From assembly GCA_049840435.1 (NCBI GenBank), contig JASGKY010000057.1, positions 1 through 64,000 of the forward strand: a DNA stretch of 64,000 bases, read 5' to 3'. This document shows positions 37,767 through 49,000 of this stretch, piece after piece (positions within the stretch are counted from its first letter, which is position 1; each line of letters begins with the position of its first letter). Position numbers and translations under genes: made by a program. Source of the stretch: JADLHS01 sp049840435. GTDB taxonomy: Bacteria; Verrucomicrobiota; Verrucomicrobiia; Limisphaerales; JADLHS01. The notes under the pieces are model-generated. The model made no database searches. It was not told the origin of the DNA and saw nothing but the letters and a program-made list of their open reading frames with translations.

Positions 37767-38576
37767 TCAAATCTCAATCTTGCCCGTGAACACAAAATCC
37801 GCCGGACCGGTCAGGCGAACGCTATCGAATTCGCCACTGGCGTCGGTGAAGCTGACCTCCAATTGATCACCGCCCTGCACCTGAACTTTCACGGGCGAGG
37901 TGAAGCCATGCACCCGGGCGGAAATCATTGCCGACGCACTCACCCCCGTACCGCAAGCCAAGGTCTCTCCCTCAACGCCGCGCTCGAAAGTGCGGACCCG
38001 GATGTGATTCTGGCCCAAAACCTGTACAAAGTTCACATTCGTGCCACGTGGGCCGAAGTGTTGATGCCGTCGGATTTCCGGACCGAGCTGCATAACCATG
38101 GCCTTGTCGGCGTCTGGAACGTATTGCACTGCATGCGGCACGCCCGTGTTGAGTGAGTGGATAGTGGCCGAGCCAGTCGAAAGAGACACGGTCTGGTTGA
38201 GCTTCAAATCTTTCGGCTTGGTCAGATTCACCGTCACCAGTTCTCCGTTGAAACCAGCCGCGATAACTCCCGCCGCCGTCTCGAACGAAAAATCCCGGTT
38301 CATTCCGGCCGTCTTCTGCACATAACGCGCAAAGCACCGCGCACCGTTGCCGCACATCTCCGCCACACTGCCGTCGCTGTTGTAGAAATCCCACGCCCAG
38401 TCCGCTTTGCCGCTGCGCGCCGGGACGAGCAGCATCACCCCATCCGCGCCCACGCCGCGATGGCGGTCGCACAAGTGGATGATCTGTTCGGTCGTCAGCG
38501 TGATCTGGCCGGCGCGATTATCAACGAGGACGAAGTCGTTGCCCGCACCGTTCATTTTCGTAAAGTCTAAAACCAT
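37767..38576 (-). CDS. dapF: Diaminopimelate epimerase
   Basis: Converts LL-DAP to meso-DAP for peptidoglycan and lysine. 269 residues from the ATG at 38576 (MVLDFTKMNGAGNDFV); the longer upstream frame is not family-like. The two catalytic Cys are in EMCGNGARCFARYV and GETLACGTGVSASA. First gene of the dap run. Confidence 0.97.
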   Translation of the reverse strand: MVLDFTKMNGAGNDFVLVDNRAGQITLTTEQIIHLCDRHRGVGADGVMLLVPARSGKADWAWDFYNSDGSVAEMCGNGARCFARYVQKTAGMNRDFSFETAAGVIAAGFNGELVTVNLTKPKDLKLNQTVSLSTGSATIHSLNTGVPHAVQYVPDADKAMVMQLGPEIRRHQHFGPRGTNVNFVQVLGQNHIRVRTFERGVEGETLACGTGVSASAMISARVHGFTSPVKVQVQGGDQLEVSFTDASGEFDSVRLTGPADFVFTGKIEI

Positions 38577-38675
38577 AGGCGGTGCAGTATAGCAACCGTT
38601 GGGCGGGGGCAAAAATAAAAACTTCGACTGCTCGATAAGGCGCAAACTTGCAACGCGCGCCCCCCCCCAAGCGGA

Positions 38676-41600
38676 TCAAGGCAGGACCATGACGCGATAA
38701 AACTGCATCAGGTTTGTACCAATGCTGTTGGTATGCGAAGCAATGTCACCGGTCGCCACAATATCCGGTCCGGCGGTTTCCCAGCTTCCCGCACCGAGGT
38801 TGGGAGTGAATTGCAGTTGGTAAGCCTGCCCCGGGACCGCCCCCCAACTGACGCTCACCATGCCGTCATGCACGGTGATGCCAGCAATCAACGGTCGCGA
38901 TACCACCACGACCGCAAAGGACTTTGTGTCGGCAAGCGCCGGACTGCCATTATCCGATACGCGCACACTGATGAGGTTGGTCGTCGCCAGATCGGCGTCG
39001 GTAGTCTGCCAGAGGAACTGGCCGGTTTGGGCATCAATCATTGCTCCTGAAGGCGCGCCTGACAGTAGCTCAAACATCAGCGTATTCGTCGGCGACTCTG
39101 CGTCTGTGGCTGCCGCAAGGAAGCTCAACCGTGTTCCGACATGAATCACCCGATCGGGCAAAGCACTCAGAATTGGTGGCGAGTTGCTGTTCACCGTTAA
39201 TCCGCTACCACCACCCTGCAACACCGCCAATGGCATCATCATGGAATTGCTTGCCAGGTCAGGGTCTGGGGTGAAGCTTGTCACGGAACAACTCGTGGTG
39301 TAGTTGCCGCCAAGCAGACATTTGCCTGTAAAGGTGAGGCTGGCGCTTGAGCCCGGCTCAAGCTTGCCGATGCTCCAGTAACCCGACGTGCCCAAGGATG
39401 TCCAGCTTCCCACCGAGCTGGTGGTGGCTTGCAAAACAAATCCTGCGGGGAAGACATTGGTCAACTTCACGAATGTCGCCGCATCCGGGCCGGCGTTGGT
39501 TACCGTCAGCGTCAGGCTGAAGCTACTCTTGGCGAAGATGACATTGGTTGAAAGACTTGCGATCACCGCCAAATCGGCGACGTTGCTCGCACCCGTGACA
39601 TAGCTCAGGTTCGATGTGGTAATGCTCAACGTCCAGCCTGGCGTCACACTGCCGCCGTCCATGGCGTTATCATCGCGGATAAAAAGCGACCAATTGCCGT
39701 TGGGATTCGTTCCATTGAATACATCGAGGCTCTTGCCAAACGGTCCAGCCGTGCCGGTGCTGGCAGGCTATCCGTAGTGGAATCAATGTTAGTTGGCTTA
39801 TAAGTTCCCGCCGTGATCGCGGCACTGTCAGGCACTGAAGCCGAGGCGGCATCATCAAAGGTTAGATTGATTCCATTGCGACCATTCCCGCCACCGCAAT
39901 CGGACAGCAGCATCACGTTGGCCCCTCCAGGTCCGGTGAGCAGCACATCCACATCATCAGGCCAGCCATGCGTAAACCCGCGCAATGTCGCCGTGACCTT
40001 CTGGATCACGCCGGGGAAATCCGCCGCCACAATCAGCGACGGATATATGGAAGCCGCGCCACTGTCTGGAATCGTCACCGCAGTAGCATTAGTAAACGTG
40101 CGCGTCTGCACGGTCCGCAAGCCGAGGAAGATATCCACGCTGACCAAGCCCAAATCACCGGTCGCATCCGCCAGTTGAAACGTCGGATGAATCGTTTCGC
40201 CTGCCGTTCCGTTCGCGATGAAGCTGAACGCGCGGCTTGCCACCGAGCCATCATTTGGCAACGAACCGAACGAAACCGTTCCACTTGGCGCTGCCACGCC
40301 ATTGGTAGCCAGCAAAGTGACTTGCAGATTGGTCGCCGCCCGCGTCCCCGTATTTTTGAGGCTCAAACTCAGGCTGACCAGTTCGCCCGGATCCACCGCC
40401 CGGTTCGTTGGCGTGAATCCTTCTTCCAACAACGCGGTGCCGGTCGGGCTAATGACTGGCACGGTCGTATTGGTGGCGTTGTAGATCACGAGGGCAAAAT
40501 CCTGATCCAGTGAGCCACCCCAATTCGGCACGCCATCGGAATTGATGTTCGCCGCCGTCACTGTCACAACGATCTCGCCCGAAACTCCAGCGGGCAACAG
40601 CACACTTTCCACATTGTTCCGCGCGTCGGCGCTGCCGCCAGTCACCGAACTCGCACCACTGAACACGTTGCCCAGATAAACATTCGTTCCGACTTGCACA
40701 GTCAGATCCAAATCGTTGTTAAGGGCATTCCCTGTCGTGCTACCCGGCGCATCCGTCCACGCCAGCGTCACGCGCAATGGCTCATTCGTTTGCACAACCT
40801 GCGCCGTAAAGACCCGGACCTGCCCGGAGGCGACTAACAGATCTTCCGCAACCTGATCGCGCAACACGCGAGGCACTCCGTCGAACGCCCGGCCCAGATT
40901 CACGGCCCCCATGCCTTGCGAGGGCGACCAGAGATTATCCCCCGCCCCCGAACCAGACAGGTAACGCGTGGAGTTCATCAAAAACGCCTTGGTCATGGCC
41001 GGACTCGGGGCCCGCGAGATTGGCATTAAGAAAATATTGGCGCAACAAAGCGCACGCTCCGGCGACTGCCGGAGTCGCATGACTTGTCCCTGAAGACACC
41101 GTATAAAACTGTTGTCCAAGTGGGAAAAAATTATTGGTGTTACCCGCTGTTCCGCCCCCACTCAAGGCGCATAAACTCGAAGCCTTGAAGCCCAACAACG
41201 CCGAACCAGAGCCGGCCAAAGTCGCCGCGCTCTGCGGCACGCCACCGACTACGTGCGTTCCCGGGGCAACTAGATCCGGCTTCTGCCGGCCATCACTACA
41301 CGGTCCCCGGCTCGAATAGGCCGCCACGTCGTTCGCACTGTCAGCAGCGCTGTCGGCATAACCACAACCATCACTGCCAAGGGAACTCTTGCCGCCGTTC
41401 GCAGTGTTCAGTGAGCTGTACATTCTCCGCCGCGCCAACGGTGATGACATTCTTGGCCGTCCCTGGAGCCCCGACAGTATTAGCTGTCGTGCCCCGATTG
41501 CCTGCGGCGAAAAGGATGACCATCTCCTGATTCCCCGGCGCAGCGAAGGCAGCTCCCGCCGGCTGGGCGTCGCGCACCAAGGCATCGAACGCTTGCGCAT

Positions 41601-42982
41601 CGACGGTGTAAGCGTTATTCGTCGCGCCCCAGCTGTTGGCACTGATCCGGGCGCCATCCTGATAGGCCCGTGATTGCAGGTCGGTATAGTCTGGACTGGT
41701 AAAAAAGTCCGGATCAAATACGACCGATGAACCAACCCGCACGAACGGGCACACCCCCAACCCTGATTGGTAACCACTGCTGTCCACATGCGGAAAACCG
41801 CCGGTGAAATCGCTGAAGCCCGCCAGAATGTGGGCATTGAGATTTCCGTGTCCGTCCAATCCAGCCAGCGTGCTGCCGGCGTGAGCAGTGCCAACGAGCC
41901 GATTGTAAGCCACGCGACTGGCTTGACCGAAATCGGCGTGAGCATACAACCCAAAGTGCCCCGGCAGGCTCGTGCCGTTATCAATCCCACTATCGGTCAC
42001 GTCCACCACGAAGCCCGAGGCATCAAACTGCGCCTGGGTAAAGCCTTTTTCTGTCAACCAATCGAGATAGCCCGGCCCTGTCAGACTGCCCCCCATCAGA
42101 TTACCCGCCAAGATCTGCGCCTGCCGCTCATCGCGCTTGTCTGGCTCGTTGTAAGGCTGGATGGATAGCACATCCAGACACGCGCTAATATCTCCCAGTC
42201 GCGCCGTGGGCAACCGGACAATTATGTTGCGATATTGCAGCACCCGGAAGTCGCGTTGCACTGCGTCGAGTTTCAAACTCTCGATCAGCGCCAGGGTGGC
42301 TGGCGTCGTTTCGGTGTCCTCGACAATTTGAATTGCAAAAACGTCGGATTCGTTAGCCGGAGCGGCCAAGCCAAATAATTCGCGCTGCCGGGCGGCGGGA
42401 TGAACCTTGAAGTCCGGAGTGTATTCCCCCTCCCACTGGACGAACGGCACTGTTACCGCCCATGTCTGTAACGCCGCCAGAGCTTTTGCGTCGCCGGAAA
42501 CCAGATAAGCATTCTCGGGAATGTAGTTAATGACTTTGACACCCTGCCCCTCCAACGCCGTCCGCCATTCAGGTTTCACCGGCCCAACAAATTGAACGAG
42601 ATGAAACTGTCGTCCGGCTCCCACGCTGCGCGTTTTTCGCAGGGCCCGCGTTTCTGGGGAACGCGTATCGATCCGCCGTGCGTTTAGTTCAATAAAATCT
42701 GCGGCGGCGTCAGCTTGAACCCGCCCCTGCAACTTTGTTGCCACCGCAGATTCTTCCGTGAGGATGATTTGGAAACTGCCATAATCCGCAACGAGCTGGC
42801 CGCCGCGTTCAATGAGTTGCTGGGCTTGGGCGCGATCCTGGACCCGCACCTTGCGCGGCGCCGCCGCGCGGCCATCCGCGCCGAAGGCCAAAAGCGAAAG
42901 CCGCCAGGACCGTAAAAATCCAGCGTCGGCTTTCGTTTTGGATTCGGTTGCCAGACTGACCAGCAGCCGTCGTTTGATTCAT
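38676..42982 (-). CDS. Secreted subtilisin-like protease with P-domain and DUF11/Ig modules (four frameshifts)
   Basis: About 1,434 residues if four single-base indels are repaired (extra bases near 42890, 41415 and 41007; one missing near 39762). Start ATG 42982 gives a signal peptide around WIFTVLAAFAL. The catalytic triad is visible across frames: D in VVDVTDSGIDNG, H in LDGHGNLNAHI, and S in SSGTSHATPAVAG; the oxyanion Asn is in ISANSWG. After the protease come a domain around LAWTDAPGSTTGNALNNDLD, a proprotein-convertase-like P-domain (LTGPGGANVMLLSDCGG, NGTNPNGNWSLFIRDDNA), a DUF11-like domain (LAVIASLSTNVIFAKSSFSL), a putative Ig domain, and the shared C-terminal module ending QFYRVMVLP. 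Probably degrades extracellular protein. It could be a true pseudogene, but each break is a clean one-base event. Confidence 0.85.
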
Positions 42983-43046
42983 TCGCCCCCTTTTAGTGCG
43001 ACATACACAACACAATCGTTAGGTTGAAACCTCGTTTTAGGCCCGA

Positions 43047-46000
43047 TCACGGCGCGGCCAATACAACCCGGCTGGCCAGGGTCGCGCCGGGCATCGTGCC
43101 GTAGCCGGCATTCTGCTTCTGCAACACCACGCCACCAAAGGTGTACGTCTGGCCACTGATTGGGTCTTGCACATCGCCGGTGAACAACCCGCTACTCTTG
43201 GTGATCTTGAAGTTCATCGTATTCGGACTGAGATTCACCACCTGGCTGCCGGAATTCACGCTGACCACGTTATTGAACGGGGTCGTCAAATTGCCGCCTG
43301 TGAAACTCACCACCGCGCCGGAAAGATTGAGCGCCTTGCCCAGATCCAACGGCATGACGTACGTCGAGCCCACGGCTTTCGTGCCGTTCGTGAAACCGAG
43401 CGGATAACTGATCGGGCTCGCGCCAGCCAGTTTCGTCCAGACAAGATTACCGCTGACATCGCTACTGCTGAGATTGGTGAACGTCAGCCAGCTCATCACC
43501 GAGCCTTTGCCAACATAGAGCGAAACATACATCGGCCAATCGCCATCCGTTGTGAGATACGCTGAATGTGAATACTTTGAGCCGTCAGCCAGCGTGGCGC
43601 TCATGGTCGCCAACCCGTCGTCCGCTACGTGCATGGTCGCATAACCATCACCCGCCGGCTGTGCGGCATTACCGGACGTGCCCGGGATGACCACCGTGTA
43701 TTCCCCGGCCAGCGTCGTTGTGCCAACTTGGCGTCCACCAGAGAGCGGCGCACTCCAGACCCCATCCGTGACCCGACCGGAAATCTGCCCAGACGTCGCT
43801 CCCGAGCCGACCAGCAATTCCACCGTCAGCGGCGTGCCGTCCCAGCGGGAAACCACATTCGTCGCGCGCAAGTTCAAACCGAACACCCCGGCAAACTGAT
43901 AGCGGGAATACCCGATTTGCACCCAGGCAGAGAAGTTTCCATTGCCGTCCATGAACAGATTGAATGCGCCCGAGCTGTGCAGCCGAACTTCGTCTGCTTC
44001 ATTAAACAGCCCATTGTAAGTTGCAGTCGTGGTCGTATACGGATTCGCTACAAAGCTCGCCTGCAACACAGTGTTGGATCGCATTGTGAAAGTAATGGTC
44101 GCCGCCGTGGAAGACACGCTGCCACTCCAACCACCAAACAGATAGCCAGCCGCAGGCGTTGCCGTCACCGAATAGGTCTGTCCCACAATCAGCGTGGTCG
44201 CTCCCAGATCGGGCGTCACCGTCCCTGAACCGCTCTTCGTCATCGACAGCTGCCCAACCGCCGGAGGCGCAGCCGTCACGGTGACGGGAAAGGTCGTGCT
44301 CGCAGAAGCCGCCCCGTCAGTCACGTTGATTGTAATGTCCGCCGCCCCCACCACCCCAGCAGACGTCACCGTGACCGAGCGATTGCTACCGGTGCCACTG
44401 AAGACGATGTTCGTCAGCGGCACAATGCTTGGCGCCGAAGAAAGCGCAGTAAGCGTGAGCGCATCCGCCGTCGTCTCGACATCATTAATCACGAAGCTCA
44501 ACGGAGCGCTGCTGCCGCCCGAAACGATCGTTTGCGCCGGAATCGCTGTAATGGTCGGCGCGCTATTAACCGCCGTAACAGTCACCGCGAACGACCGCGT
44601 CGTCGTGCTATTGACCGCTTGGCCGTCATTCACCGTTACTGTGATTGTGACCGTGCCATTGGCATCCGTCACCGGGGTGAAACTCAGGCTGCCCGTGGTA
44701 TTCGGGCTGGCATAACTCACCGTCGGATTCGGAATCAAACTTGGATCGGAAGAAGTAGCAGTGATCCCCAGCGCTTGCGTTTCATTCGCCGCGCCTGTTC
44801 CAATGCCGCTCAAACTCACTGTCTGCAAACCAGCGTTTTCCGCGATCGTGCGATTGGCAATTGTGCCCAACGTCGGCGTGTCGTTCACCGGATTCACCGT
44901 CACCGTGAACGTGCGCACCAATGTGTTATTCGCCGCCTGACCATCATTCACCGTCACCGTGATCGTCGCCGAACCGTTGGCGTTCGCCACCGGGGTGAAG
45001 CTTAGGTTGCCAGTCGCACTTGGACTGGCATAGCTGACTGTCGGATTCGGAATCAAACTCGGATTCGACGACACCGCCGTAATCGTCAGCGTCTGCGTCT
45101 CATTGGTCGAGCCGGTGCTGATGCCGCTCAAGCCCACTGTTTGCGCGCTCGCATCTTCGTCCACCGTCACATTGGATATCGCATTCAACGTCGGCGTGTC
45201 ATTCACCGGAGCGACTGTTACCGTGAACGTGCGGCTGAAGGTATTGCTCACCGCGTGCCCATCGTTCACCGTCACCGTGATGATCGCCGAACCGTTCGCG
45301 TCCGCCACCGGCGTGAAACCCAGGCTGCCCGTGGTGTTCGGGCTGGTGTAAGTCACCGTCGGATTCGGAATCAAACTTGGATTCGAGGACGAAGCCGTCA
45401 CCGTCAACGTTTGGTTCTCATTAACCGAACCGGAACTAATGCCACTGAGCGCGACCGTCTGCGCCGCGGCTTCTTCGCTGAGGCTAACATTGTTGATAGC
45501 CGCCAGCGTCGGAGGCACATTCGCCACATTCACCGCCACCGTGAACGTCCGCACGACGGTATTGTTCGCCGCCTGCCCGTCATTCACTGTCACCGTCACC
45601 GTGGCGCTACCACTGGTGTTGGCCACCGGCGTAAATGCCAGGCTGCCGGTCGCACCCGGGCTAGTGTAGCTGACCGTCGGATTCGGGATCACACTTGGAT
45701 CAGACGAAACCGCCGTCACCGTCAAGGTCTGGGTCTCATTCGCTGCGCCCGAACCGATGCCCATCAGACTGACAGTTTGTTGGGGGGCGTTCTCGCCGAT
45801 GCTCACATTGGCGATGGCGTTCAAGGTCGGCGTATCGTTCACCGGACTTACCGTCACGTTAAACGTGCGGATCGCCGTGTTGTTCGCCGCCTGACCGTCA
45901 TTGACCGTCACGGTAATGACCGCGGAGCCAAACCCATTAGTCACCGGCGTGAATGTCAGCGTTCCCCCAGCATTCGGACTGGTGTAGCTCACCGACGGAT

Positions 46001-49000
46001 TCGGAATTAAACTCGGATTGGACGACACCGCCGTCACCGTAAGCGTTTGCGTTTCATTCGCCGCCCCAGTGGCAATTCCAGCCAGACTCACTGACTGCGC
46101 ACCGGAATCTTCGTTCACAGCCGCATCAGCAATTGCGCCCAGCGTCGGAGCGTCGTTCACCGCGTTCACTGTCACAGTGAACGTGCGGGTCAGGGTGTTG
46201 CTCACAGCATGACCATCGTTCACCGTCACTGAAATCGTCGCCGTGCCGTTGGCGTCCGCCGCCGGCGTGAAGCTCAAACTGCCAGTCGTGTCCGGACTGA
46301 TGTAAGACACCGTCGGATTCGGAATCAGACTCGGATTGGAGGACACCGCGGTAATTGTCAGTGTCTGGCTCTCATTGACTGAACCGGAACTGATGCCGCT
46401 AAGCGCGACCGTTTGCGCCGTTGCATCTTCGTTGATGCTCACGTTACCAACCGCCGTCAGCGTCGGCGGCACATTCGCCAGATTCACCGCCACCGTAAAC
46501 GTCCGGGTCACCGTGTTGTTCGCCGCCTGACCGTCATCCACCGTCACCGTGATCGTCGCGCTGCCACTCTGGTTCGCTGCCGGCGTGAACACCAGACTGC
46601 CGGTCGCACTCGGGCTGAGGTAGCTCACCGTCGGATTCGGGATCAAACTCGGGTTGGATGACACCGCCGTCACCGTCAAAGTTTGCGTCTCGTTTGCCGC
46701 ACCCGTGCCAATACCATTTAAACTTACGGTCTGTTGGCCGGAGTTTTCACCGATGCTCACGTTGGCGATGGTGTTCACGGTCGGGGCATCGTTCACCGGG
46801 CTGACCGTGACATTGAACGTCCGAGTCACCGTATTATTCACCGCCTGACCGTCATTCACCGTCACCGTGATCGTCGCCGAACCATTAGCGTTCGCCACGG
46901 GAGTAAAGCTCAAGCTACCGGTCGCGCTCGGACTGCCGTAGCTCACCGTCGGATTCGGAATCAAACTTGGATTAGACGATACCGCCGTCACGGTGAGCGT
47001 TTGCGTTTCATTGGTCGCGCCGGTGCTGATGCCGCTCAAACTCACCGTTTGTGCCCCAGCGTCTTCGTTCACCGTCATATCGGACAAAGCATTAAGTGTC
47101 GGCATATCATTCACCGCGTTCACCGTCACAGTGAATGTGCGGGTCAAGGTATTGCTCACGGCGTGACCATCGTTCACCGTCACCGAAATCGTCGCCGTGC
47201 CGTTGCCATTCGCTAGAGGAGCAAAGCTCAGACTACCGGTCGCATCCGGGCTGGCGTAACTTACCGTCGGATTCGGGATCAAACTCGGATTGGAGGACGT
47301 CGCCGTCACCGTGAGCGTCTGGCTTTCATTCACTGAACCGGAACTGATGCCGCTAAGCGCGACCGTTTGTGCCGTTGCATCTTCATTGATGCTCACGTTA
47401 CCAATCGCCGTCAGCGTCGGCGGCACGTTCGCCAGATTCACCGCCACCGTGAACGTCCGCACCATCGTATTATTCGCCGCTTGACCGTCATCCACCGTCA
47501 CCGTGATCGTCGCGCTGCCGCTCTGATTGGCCGCAGGCGTGAACGTCAAGTTACCCGTGGCGCTCGGACTGACATAACTCACCGTCGGATTCGGGATCAA
47601 ACTCGGATTCGACGATACTGCCGTCACCGTCAAAGTTTGCGTCTCGTTCGCCGCGCCCGCGCCAATGCCGCTCAAGCCCACCGACTGTTGGCCGGAGTTT
47701 TCGCCAATGCTGACATTCGCAATCGTGTTGACCGTCGGGGCGTCATTGACCGGGCTCACAGTCACGGTGAACGTGCGGACCACCGTATTGTTCGCCGCCT
47801 GACCGTCGTTGACGGTCACCGTGATCGTCGCCGAACCGTTGGCGTTGGCCACCGGGGTAAAGCTCAAACTACCAGTCGCGCTCGGACTGGTGTAGCTGAC
47901 CGTCGGATTCGGAATCAAACTCGGATTCGACGACACCGCCGTAATCGTCAACGTCTGCGTCTCATTGGTCGAACCAGTGCTGATACCGCTCAAGCTCACC
48001 GTTTGCGCGCTCGCATCTTCATTCACCGTCACATCACTCAAGCCATTCAGCAGGGGCGCATCGTTCACCGGGCTCACCGTCACCGTGAAAGTGCGGGTCA
48101 TCGTATTGCTGATCCCGCCGCCGTCGTTCACGGTCACTGAAATCGTTGCCGTGCCATTCGCGTCAGCCACCGGCGTGAAGCTCAGGCTGCCGGTCGCGCT
48201 TGGGCTGGTGTAGCTGACCGTCGGATTCGGAATCAAACCCGGATTCGAGGAAGTCGCCGTCACCGTCAACGTCTGGCTTTCGTTCACCGAGCCAGAACCA
48301 ATACCGCTCAAGCCTACTGTCTGCGCGCCGGCATCCTCATTGAGGGTCACATTGCTGAGCGCGGCCAACGTCGGCTGGGCGTTGGCTTGTGAGACCGTCA
48401 CCGTGAAGGTGCGAGTTACCGTATTGTTCGCGGCCTGCCCATCATTCACAGTCACCGTGATCGTCGCCGTGCCGTCGATATTTGCTGCCGGAGCAAAACT
48501 CAGGCTGCCGGTCGCGCTCGGGCTGGTGTAGCTGACCGTCGGATTTGGAATCAAACTCGGATTGGACGACGTTGCGATGACCGCAAGCGCCTGGGTTTCG
48601 TTTGTCGCACCAGTGCCGATGCCGCTCAAGCTGACGTTCTGATTGCCGGCGTTGCCAGCGACACTCAGGTTACTCAAAGCCGCCAGCGTGGGCACATCGT
48701 TTACCGCATTTACCGTCACCACAAACGAGCGACTGACTGTATTATTGGTCGTCTGCCCGTCATTGACCGTCACGGTGATCGTCGCTGTGCCGTTGGCGTT
48801 GACCACGGGCGTGAAGTTAAGGCTACCAGTCGCGCTTGGACTGGTGTAGCTCACCGACGGATTTGGAATCAAACTCGGATCAGACGAAACCGCCGTCACC
48901 GTCAACGTCTGCGTCTCGTTCGCAGCGCCGGTCCCGATGCCAGCTAAACTCACGCTTTGCGCCCCGGCATCTTCGTTGATCGTCACATCAGTCAACGCAT

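Noticed and set aside
42885..42895. Homopolymer at the subtilase frame break considered as a programmed frameshift site
   Set aside because: No slippery heptamer followed by a clear stimulatory structure is seen, and the indel type varies among the breaks in this window.
38676..42982. Subtilase considered as a decayed pseudogene because of four frame breaks
   Set aside because: All breaks are single bases, catalytic residues and domains are intact, and the same type of break hits essential genes in the window; error is the better explanation, though not proven.
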